Under the pieces are notes generated by a model. It worked only from the letters and a program-made list of their open reading frames with translations, was not told where the DNA came from and ran no database searches. The position numbers and the translations under genes are program-made. 64,000 bases of DNA from Sphagnum magellanicum (Eukaryota > Streptophyta > Sphagnopsida > Sphagnales > Sphagnaceae), in contig CM038907.1 of assembly GCA_021904315.1 (NCBI GenBank), positions 25,055,223 to 25,119,222 of the forward strand, given 5' to 3'. Every line of letters begins with the position of its first letter. Within the stretch, counting starts at the first letter, position 1. Below, piece by piece: positions 23,793 to 33,320 of this stretch.

Positions 23793-24163
23793 CTGCAAAT
23801 AGCATCAGAAAGGAGGTCATGGGTGGGTAGGAGAGAGAGAGAGAGAGAGAGAGAGATGATGGGTAGGTGATAGAACCAAGTGTTGGTAGTAGTAGTATCA
23901 CAATTTGGAGCAATTGGGTAGTGTTCTTTGGAAGCGTTGAGATGTTTGGGGGTTGAGATGGAGAGAGAGTGAGGAAGAGAGAAGAATGGGTTGTTGAATT
24001 TCTGTTCTATACTAGTTGTTGGTTTGTTGGGGATTTCTTTGGAGTGTTTTTTTGGTGAATTGTTGTTGTTGTTGGTAGTCGTGGTGTGAGTGTGTGTGTG
24101 TATTTGTTTGTTGCAAAGAGATAGATTGATGGATTGATTGATCTATCTATCTATCTATCTATC
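23793..24163 (+). promoter_or_regulatory. SPS 5' leader with six minimal uORFs
   Basis: If transcription starts near 23,793, the leader is about 370 nt, rich in GA and GTTG, with a GA run at 23,831-23,856. It contains seven upstream ATGs in six very short open frames, each stopped within two to four codons: 23,819-23,830, 23,856-23,870, 23,942-23,956, 23,958-23,972, 23,986-23,997 and 24,129-24,137. An ATCT repeat (24,141-24,163) runs directly into the start codon. A leader intron is not excluded. Confidence 0.5.
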
Positions 24164-24689
24164 ATGGCAGCTGGGAATGAATGGATCTATAGCTACTTGG
24201 AAGCAATACTGGATACTGGGGAGAGGATCAATGACAGCAGAAAACAGACAGCACTAGGGGAGAAGGATAGCTTCAAAGCTGCCAAGTACTTCGTTGATGA
24301 AGTCACTGGCTTTGATGAATCCTCTCTCTACAGGACTTGGATCAAGGTGAACAACTCTCTCTTCTTTGTTCATGAACTCACTCACTCACTCACTCACTCA
24401 CTCACTCACTTCCTTCCTTCCTTCCTTCCTTCCCTCCCTTTGTCTTCTTAATAATTTTCTTCTCTCTCTTCCCTGTTAACTCTTTTTTTCCTTCTTCTGC
24501 TTGTTCTTCTTTGTCTTTTGGGATTTACCTCAAATTTTTTTGGGTTTGGGATTGGAAGTTGTAGTGTTCTTCCACGAGAAGAGATGTTGTTGCTACAAGT
24601 AATGGTTTCCATATTCCATTTGTAAATTGGGGTGTTGGGTGGGTGACTTCTAATTCTTGTATTCTTCATCCCACTTCAATTTGCATTGA

Positions 24690-24729
<40 letters not shown>

Positions 24730-27700
24730 TTGGGGTGGTTGAGAACCCATTTTTCTTTTATAGATACCCAACAATTTTGCTTGGTTTGAGAACCCATTTT
24801 TCTTTTATAGATACCCAACAATTTTGCTTGGTTTGAGAACTCATTTTTCTTTTATAGATACCCGACAATTTTGCTTGGTTTGGGCAAACAAATTCACTCT
24901 ATAGGGATTTGAGCAATTTGTGTGCAAATAGTGTTGCAAAATGGACTTTTGAAATTCCTTTTCAGGGGGCAAGGAGGCCGGGTAAGTAAGGAAGGGGGAA
25001 GAATTGAGAAGGCTGTAGAATTGTCCTCCAATACTTATTTAATTTTGAAGTTTTCATTTCAACAAATATTCAAGAATATTCTTGAAATTTCAATATTTTG
25101 CTTCACAATTTTTTGTTAATGAAGATTATTTTGGGGGCGGTGGAAATTTTCAACATTTTTGAAAATAATTTAATTAGTGTCAAAGCTGCCAAAGGTAGTA
25201 GAGTATTATGCAAAGTAATTTTTTAGATTTTTATTTTTTTTGGAAAAACACATAATTCTAACATTGCAATGCCAGGACAATTTGGGCATCTTTTTTTAAC
25301 TCTGAATTTCTATGGCATTCATCGTACGAGAGTTGGTTCATGCGGTTGGTGTGTCCGGGCTCTCTAGAGTTACATGGGTTTGTGTTGGATTTACAAAATT
25401 GGGTCTTTTTATGATGCAAAATTCACTCCGTGCTATGGCACCCAAAAAAGTTTAATAATAAATTGTGATTTTTGTTTTTTTTTGGGGCTTCTGGTGGGTT
25501 GTTCCAGACTTCATCCATGCGGAGTTCACAAGAACGAAGCCTCCGAATGGAGTCTTTGTGTTGGCGAATTTGGCACATTGCAAGGAAGAAAAGATTGGTA
25601 AAACGAGCAAGCGAGCCAAAAAAGCTCTTGAAACTCTGAACCCCCCCCCCCCCCCCCACTTTTGCACTAAATCACAATTTCAGATTTTTGTCATGAATTA
25701 TTAATGTTGAAAAATTTCCCCCAAAAACATTTTTGATTAATTTTTTTTCTTTCAATTATCATGTATGAATTTTTTTTTGGTCACACATTAAAATTAGATT
25801 TTTTATTTTCAATTTTTTATTTTAAAATTATTATTTCTTTTTAATTGAAAAGTTATGTTGTTTGTTGTAGATTGAGTGGCAAGATGCACATAAGTTGGCG
25901 CAACGGCACATGGAGCGGGAGCAAGGGCGCAAAGTCGCCACCGAAGAGATGTGGGATTACTTATCCGAAGGCGAGAACAAGGAGACCAGCACGGCCATGG
26001 AATCGAGTATACCCAAGGCGACTAATGGTGCCTCCTCCCCACTCCTCTTGGCCGACGGTCAAGCGAATAAAAAGAAGCTCGAGAAGGCGAAGGAGGAGAT
26101 CGTTTTCGATAAACGCTTGTACATTGTCTTGATCAGGTGCGCCGAAACTACTCTACAAAAATTCCAACCAACCCAAGGTCGGAATTTTTCTCTCGAAAAG
26201 GGCAAATTTTTTTTAAAAAATTAATTAGAAAATAAATACGCGAAAATTGATGGTACCCATTATTATGCTCATGGATTTCACAAAAGCATAGGGTTCTTAG
26301 GGGAAGGAAGCAAACCAAATTGTGAATAAATGTGCATTTGCATGCCCCTTAAAATCCTTTGAAAACACGGGGTTTATCACATGTGGGGGGGGGGAAACTC
26401 GGGTTGGCATTACAAAATCCAAATCTTCTTATTTTCAAGATTATGTTATGGGTCCAACATTCAAAATCTTCTTTTTTTCAAGATTATGTTATGGGTCCAA
26501 CATTCAAATCTTCTTATTTTCAAGATTATGTTATGTGTCATGGCATTTGAGTGCAGCTTGCATGGCTTGGTTCGGGGAGAAAATATGGAGTTGGGTCGGG
26601 ATTCCGACACCGGAGGGCAGGTGGGCTTTTCTCCATGTTTGGGCAGTTCTTCAATTTTTTAAAAACTGCCCAGTTCCGGTTCCGGTTCCTTTGAAGGAAA
26701 TTCGGAATCTAAAGAGTCACCAGTTCCGTTTATTTCAAAACCCTTAAAGAACTAGCCATTTTCATGGAAGAACTCACGGTTCTCAGCCGGTTCTTTGACG
26801 TTTCCATATTCTTGAGAACCATGGTTATATACTAAAGTTGTTCCTTTGAAATTTGGAGAAACCGGTGGGTAAATGGTCATATGCATAGGTTGATAACCGA
26901 CAAGTATCTGTCCCTATTGGGTTGAGACCCATCATGCGCGGCCTTTGACATGGGACGAGATTGAACCACCGCCCAAAATCCAAATTTTTTCAAAAGGGCT
27001 AGGGGCAATTAGTTGCTATTTAGTGTGTTTTTTCTTCGAGTTTGTATTATAACTTATGAAATGAAATTTTTTCTCTGAAATTTGTGAAGGGTGTTGGTGG
27101 TGATTTTCGGAGGGATTAGGTGAAGTATGTGGTGGAGTTTGCAAGAGCACTTGCCCTGATGCCGGAAGTCTACCGAGTCGATTTACTCACCCGACAAATT
27201 TGTGACCCCGAGGTCGATTGGAGCTACGGCGAGCCCACGGAAATGTTGAGTTCGGGGACAAATTATGATGGTGAAGGTGGCGAGAGTAGTGGCGCTTACA
27301 TTGTCCGTATTCCGTGTGGACCCAGGTTAATACTACTCTAATAGGTTACAAGATTGCAATTGCAAAAGATGGTGTCCAACACCCCAAACAATCAACCCAA
27401 GATAACTTAATCGGGGCATAAAATTTTCAGTAAAAATCAAGTTTGCTAATAATTGTTAATTAACAAGTTGCTAAATTTATAATTAAAATTTTTGATAATT
27501 AAGAAAAAATAAAATCCCAAACAATTAACAAGAGTTTCAACCTTTTGTTTAGTTGTGGAAATCAAGTATGCTCATTGCTAATTAACAAGTTGCTAATGAA
27601 GCAGCAAAAAAAAAGCTGTGTGCACCCCAGAAAACAGAGTAATAAACATGATTGACTACTCCTTCCTGTTTCTGATTGGTCAATCATAATAATTCGTTCA

Positions 27701-30700
27701 AGTGGTTTGCTACTAGTAATCTCCCCCACGTATTTGCAGTCCCAGTTTCAGTTTTATGGTCAGGGCTGCCAAAAAATAGGAAATAACTAAACTTGGATGT
27801 GAGTAAAGTACCTTCAAAGAAAAAATATTTGGTGGGTTGATTTTGTGGGCTAACATACCCACTTTGGTACGTACAGGGAACAATACCTTCGGAAGGAGCT
27901 CCTTTGGCCTTATGTACAAGAGTTTGTGGATGGTGCACTCGCACATGTGCTCAACATGGCGCGAGTGCTGGGCGATCAGATTCCGGGCGGAGAGCACATT
28001 TGGCCACATGTAATACACGGTCACTATGCCGATGCCGGTGACACGGCGGCATTGTTGTCGGGGGCTTTGAATGTACCCATGGTACTCACGGGTCACTCGT
28101 TGGGGCGAAACAAGCTCGAGCAGCTGCTGAAGCAAGGCCGTCAATCGAAAGAAGATATCAACTCCTTCTACCGAATCATGCGCCGCATCGAAGCTGAGGA
28201 ATTGTCACTCGATGCGGCCGAGTTGGTCATCACGAGTACCAAACAAGAGATTGAGGAGCAATGGGGCTTGTACGACGGATTTGATGTCAAGTTGAAGCGC
28301 GTGTTGCGAGCAAGAGCTCGACGAGGTGTTAGTTGCCATGGTCGCTACATGCCCCGTATGGTGGTATGTTTTCTTCTCTTCTTGGCTTTTGCGCCCCTTG
28401 GAATTAAAGTTTTTTTTTTTTTTCCATCTCCATTTTCTCATGTAGCATCATTAGGTATAATTAATTGCAAGAAAGATTTAGCAAGAATTGGTGATATGTT
28501 TGTTAAAAAAATGCCCCAAAATTAAGAATTGTGTTGAAATGTAGTGAAATTTTCTCCCAATTTTTTTGCTTTCTCAAAAAAAATTATAATTTTTTAAAAA
28601 GGGAATTTATGACAGAATTTTTTTTTTAAAAAAAATACATCCTTTTTCTTTTCCTCAATAATTTACCAAGAAAAAAAAAAAAAAAAAAAACCACATTCTA
28701 GTCAACCGACCGACAATTGTGATTATTTACAAGAAATTTTTGGCACCCAATTGCAGGTGATACCACCGGGAATGGATTTTAGCACTGTGGTTGTTGCGGA
28801 TGCGGGTGATGTGGTCGAAGGTGAGGTTGATTCGGTCACATTCACGGGTGATGCCACTACCGTAGTACCGGTCTCACCCCGTGCCAATCCTCCAATTTGG
28901 GATGAGGTGCAATTCCAAACCACCACGCATCATCTCATGTACAATTGTGGGTTCAAAGATCCAAATGTAAAAAAAAAAAAAGCACAAGGAAAAATTTGTT
29001 TTGCATGTATATATATATATATATTCTCCTTTCTTTTGTTTTTTTTTCGGGTTTAGGGTTTAGGGTTTAGGGGTTTTCTTTTTTTTTGAGTCTACATATT
29101 ATGGGAAGAAGCTTTGGCCTTTTGTTTAAGAGCTAGAGACAAGAAAAAAATTGATTCATGGAGATATTCAATGTATTCATGTGCATAAGTTTCTCTCTTT
29201 TTTTTAAAAAGTCGGCCTTGCCTACCAAGAAGGCAAGGATATTGTGTTTAGATTCATAATAGAGTATAGTAGCTTAAGGGATTTTGGGCCCCTAGGTAAT
29301 AATATTAGGTCTATTTTTATATGAGGATTTTTTGGAAAGATGATATCTTGGCTTGTGTTGAAACTTGAGCTTGGTTATAGAGTTATAATATCTTGAAGGA
29401 TTTTGGTTTCTTTTAGAGGATTTTTTTGGAACAATTATATTTTTGCATGCTGAAATATTTGAGTTTTCATAATTCTTCTTTTTGTCTTAAGATACTTTTT
29501 AATGTAAATGGCAAGGCCCTAAACCCTAAACCCTAAACCAAAATCCTTCAAGAGTGTGACACACCCCTTGTTTGGTGATGTGCAAACTAGATAATGCGAT
29601 TCTTCAGCAACCCGCACAAGCCCATGATTTTGGCACTTGCACGACCTGACCCCAAAAAGAACATCACAACACTCTTGAAGGCTTTTGGCGAGTGTGCGCC
29701 ATTGCGCGAATTGGCAAATCTGGTATTTCCACCCTCACATTCTCTCTCTCTCTCTTTCTCTCTTCTCTCTTCCATTCTTTCTCTTTGACTCAAAACCAAT
29801 GAAGGATCATCTCAAATGGGTAGCAATTTTTTTTTTCTCCTAAAGAGAATTACTCAACATCTCATTTCATTTCACCCAACTTTCTTCACCACCCAACACA
29901 CACAATTTTGTATAAAGACATTGTTTTCTAGCAAAGCACTTTGTAGAACATAAGATTTTTTTTTCCAAAGTAGTAAAGAAAACCCAAAATTCTTTGTGTG
30001 ATGAACAGACATTGATCATGGGCAATCGCGATGACATTGAGCAAATGTCAGGCAGCAATGGAGTAGTTCTAACCTCAGCACTGAAGCTGATTGATAAGTA
30101 TGATCTCTATGGCCAAGTGGCTTATCCCAAGCACCACAAGCAGTCTGATGTACCTGAAATCTACCGACTCGCAGCAAAAACCAAGGTTTTATTCATTTGC
30201 AATCTTCTCCATACTACGAAGAAGCATCAGATTCTTCATCTCTAGATTTTACAAGTTTTTGCAAAGTCTTATCAAATGTTTATGAAGTGGAGCACTTCTT
30301 CAAACTTCACACATTCATATCAATTCACAGCTGACATTACAAAAATGTACATTTCTCCAAGAGCATCCATCATCCTCCAACTAATTTCTTTGTTAAAATG
30401 GGTCATGTATTTTGCAGGGTGTGTTTATCAACCCTGCTTTGGTGGAGCCATTTGGTCTGACACTTATTGAGGTACATCTTAAAAGGAAATTTTATTTGAT
30501 GGGTCCTTTCACACAAGTCAAAAGGAACTTGGGATTTTATTGCAACAATCTTCTCACATTCAATTCTGCCAGAAAAACATTTAACATTTCAAGAATTGCA
30601 CTCTTGATCCAGCTTTTGTTGTTGTTATATGGAGTGTAACAAGTCTTAGCACCTAATTTGCTTGCTTCCTCTCCTTGTTCACAACTAAGTCCATGAGAGA

Positions 30701-33320
30701 GTTGGGAGGAAAGATGGTGTGAGTCAGTGCATGTGCAAGTGACAAATTTTCTTTTTTGATTGTGTATTTGAATGTAGGCGGCAGCACATGGTTTGCCAAT
30801 GGTGGCCACGAAAAATGGAGGCCCTGTTGACATTCATAAGGTTTTGCTTTTTGACCCATCAAACTATGGCCTAATTGAAAGTGAAAGTGTGATTGCATAC
30901 TACACAAATGCCAACTAGCAAATAAGCCCAACAATTCAATTAGAAGTCAAGCTCTATGTATTTTGTAATAAGCTTTTCTCATATATAGTTTGTCTTTTTT
31001 CTCATGTGCCACAAAAGTTTCAAGGTAGTATTAATAATAATAATTGCTTTATTGCAACTTCATGTTTTATGACATTATTTCCATATAACATTTGGTATGA
31101 TTGTCATGATGTTGAAGGAAACATAAAACTTGTAATAATCTCTTCTCATAGTTTGTCTTCTTTCAAAAGACAATTTGTCACAAAAGGTCCAAGGTTAATA
31201 TTTCCTTGTAACATTTGGTATGATTGTCATGATGTTGATGGAAACATTACACCATGAACTCGTCTCAAGGACAAAGTACCTAACTTCTCAATGTTATTGC
31301 AATGTGTAAAAAAAAGTTTACAATTGAGAATTTTGGATTGTATGGATTTTTATTATATTTCAATAAAGGAAGGAAGGATTTATGAGTGGATGGGTGGTTG
31401 TGTGGGTGGGTGCATGTTTGTTGTAGACGTTGAGCAATGGGTTATTGGTAGACCCACATGATGGTGATGAAATTGCTAAAGCTCTATTGAAGCTAGTGTC
31501 GGATCGTGCACTATGGACTTTATGCCGCAAGAATGGGCTTCGCAACATTCATCAGTATTCATGGCCTGAACATTGTCGCACTTATCTCACCCGCATTGCT
31601 CAATGTCGCATGCGACAACCACAATGGCAAACAAACACATCTGAAGATGGGAAAGATGATGATGAATCCCAAGGGGATTCACTACGTGATGCCCATGATG
31701 TATCATTACGATTGTCAGTGGATGGGGATAAGCTTGGACATGATATTTCATTGTCCAATCCTGGTGAATTGGAACGAGCTTTGCGTGCACAAAATAAATT
31801 TGCACACAAAAATTCCAATGGCAGTGGGAATGAAGTTGCAACAAAACCAGAATCTGGGAAGCGTTCCCACACTGGTCGATTGGAGCCAACTCATGAGGAG
31901 GATTCTTCAAGTATAGATGCAACTGCTTATAAATCAAGCACCACAATAGGGCCATTATCGAAAGCCCACATGTTGAAAAGGCGAAAACGTCTTTTGGTGA
32001 TTGCAGTTGATAGCTACAATTCATCTTTGGAAAATCCAAGTGAGACATTGGTGAAGATGATTCAAGAGATTGTGAAGACAATTCGAATCATGGAATCAAA
32101 TCATGTGCGATCCACCACTGGCTTAATCTTATCATCTGCATTCTCTGTATCGGAGATCGTGACAACCTTGACATCAAATGGTGTGTCACCCCATGATTTT
32201 GATGCTCTTGTTTGTGGTAGTGGAAGTGAAGTGTACTATCCAGCTGAATCGGGCATTGAGACTGAGTTGCAAGTGGATGCCGACTATCAATCCCACATCG
32301 ATTATCGTTGGGGATACAATGGGCTTCGCAAAACCATGCCTCGTATAACATCTCTTGATGGGGATGTTGAAAGTAAAAATCCAATTTTCATTGAAGATGA
32401 AGAGACATGTAATCCACATTGTCTTGCATATCGACTCACTAAACCCGATACTGTAAGCACCACCATTTTGAAAGTCATCATGTCTTGTTCAAAGAGTTTC
32501 AAATTATACCTATATGAAATCAATCTTAAATTGGGTTTAAACCAAGGTTTAAATTAATGCAAATATTGAACTTGTGATGATGAATGGGAAGATGGGATGG
32601 ATTTAATGGGTTTTGTAGGGGCTGCCAGTGGATCAAATAAGACAACGCCTGCGTATGCGTGGGTTGCGTTCCCATGTCATATATACCCATAATGGATCTC
32701 GTCTTCATGTCTTGCCCTTGTTGGCTTCTCGTTCCCAAGCTCTTCGGTAAATTCACCCCACCTTTCTACCCTTTTGACATCTAGTATGATATCTAGTTTG
32801 TCGATGTTCATGGAAATAAACATTCAAAAATTTTTAAAATTGATATCAAAACCCTTAAACCTCCCCCCTCCTCCTCCTCCCTCCTTGAAGACAAAACAAT
32901 TTTTAATGTGAAATTTATTCGCACTTCACATTATGAAGATTTTTGCGAAAAAATCATCAAAAGATTCAAAAAAATTGTGGCAAGATACCAATTGAATGAA
33001 CCTTCATAAGAATACTACTCAAAACTTTTATATTCAAACCTTCTTTTTTTGGTGGCAGATACTTCTTTGCACGATGGAATGTGGATGTGGCACATATGTT
33101 TGTGGTGGTTGGGGAAACGGGTGATACAGATTATGAGGAATTGTTGGGGGGTAATCACAAGACAATTGTTGTGAAAGATGCAGTCCAAGTAGGATCGGAG
33201 AGCAAGTTGAGGGCGCCAGGCAATTATGATAGGTCTGACATCGCACCTCTTGAAGCCCCCAATGTCATCACCACTGATATTAGCTCACTATGTGAAGACA
33301 TAGTCAATGCTCTCAAGTAA
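24164..33320 (+). CDS. SPS: Sucrose-phosphate synthase, 14 exons, 1095 aa
   Basis: SPS transfers glucose from UDP-glucose to fructose-6-phosphate in the cytosol, giving sucrose-6-phosphate. Exons: 24,164-24,346; 25,508-25,597; 25,871-26,136; 26,557-26,620; 27,120-27,325; 27,877-28,363; 28,757-28,906; 29,591-29,722; 30,009-30,185; 30,418-30,471; 30,778-30,840; 31,427-32,452; 32,619-32,746; 33,059-33,320. They sum to 3,288 nt, in frame, all with GT-AG borders. The start MAAGNEW matches the family. Exon 2 gives the hallmark [11 protein letters not shown]. The GT-B domain shows [10 protein letters not shown] (192-202), [23 protein letters not shown] and the E-X7-E pair E595/E603 in [10 protein letters not shown]. 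The C-terminal SPP-like domain (about 815-1095) lacks the DxDxT nucleophile (AVDSYNS around D819), as usual for SPS. Ser422 in [14 protein letters not shown] matches the spinach Ser424 region. Length is close to angiosperm SPS (about 1,050). Exon borders are inferred by family alignment from memory. Confidence 0.95.
24376..24440 (+). repeat. CACT and TTCC microsatellites in SPS intron 1
   Basis: About 35 bp of ACTC repeats is followed by a CCTT/CCTC run, starting only 30 nt after the exon 1 donor at 24,347. A second simple repeat, a CT run, lies at about 24,695-24,723 in the same intron. Confidence 0.9.
24741..24881 (+). repeat. 47-bp tandem repeat, three copies, SPS intron 1
   Basis: Three near-identical 47-bp units begin GAGAACCCATTTTTC and end TTGCTTGGTTT. 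The third differs by two substitutions (ACTC for ACCC and CCGAC for CCAAC), which implies recent duplication. Confidence 0.9.
25641..25657 (+). repeat. C17 homopolymer in SPS intron 2
   Basis: Seventeen consecutive C residues lie 44 nt after the end of the 90-nt exon 2, so the antisense strand carries G17. A G10 run sits on the plus strand of intron 3 at 26,385-26,394. Confidence 0.9.
26421..26537 (+). repeat. Tandem repeat of about 43 bp, nearly three copies, SPS intron 3
   Basis: Units contain CAAGATTATGTTATGGGTCC followed by AACATTCAAA and a TCTTCTT stretch. The third is incomplete and runs into the acceptor region of exon 4 (acceptor AG at 26,555-26,556), leaving about 20 nt of unique sequence before the splice site. 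Confidence 0.85.
29049..29074 (+). repeat. Interstitial telomere-like repeat (TTTAGGG), SPS intron 7
   Basis: Three to four GGGTTTA heptamers lie in the plus orientation. A matching array in the opposite orientation occurs at 29,517-29,539 in the same intron. Confidence 0.85.
29214..29569 (+). repeat. Dispersed repeat, copy 2, with telomere-repeat filler
   Basis: This copy of the repeat at 19,734-20,050 lies in SPS intron 7. It starts GGCCTTGCC and reaches GGCAAGGCC at 29,510-29,518. There copy 1 has only three bases before GTGTGACACACCCCTT. Copy 2 instead carries CCCTAAA repeats (29,517-29,539) fused to an 18-nt inverted copy of its own interior: 29,535-29,552 is the exact reverse complement of 29,392-29,409. 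The shared tail resumes at 29,554. The repeat ends only about 20 nt from the intron 7 acceptor at 29,590. Confidence 0.8.
30978..31255 (+). repeat. Imperfect tandem duplication in SPS intron 11
   Basis: Two copies share CTCATA followed by GTTTGTCTT, then CACAAAAG, CAAGGT and a long identical core ATTTGGTATGATTGTCATGATGTTG (near 31,090 and 31,212). The first copy has about 40 extra bases. It lies inside intron 11 (30,841-31,426), with no coding content. Confidence 0.7.

Noticed and set aside
28907-28968. Extension of SPS exon 7 through the open frame to about 28,968
   Set aside because: Family alignment puts the junction at IWDE followed by [11 protein letters not shown]. The donor GAG|GTGCAA at 28,906/28,907 keeps frame and homology, and the extension matches nothing.
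32453-32557. SPS exon 12 continuing to the stop at 32,557
   Set aside because: A consensus donor (ACT|GTAAGC) at 32,452/32,453 and exons 13-14 restore the conserved C-terminus, so the extension is intron sequence. It could only reflect intron retention.
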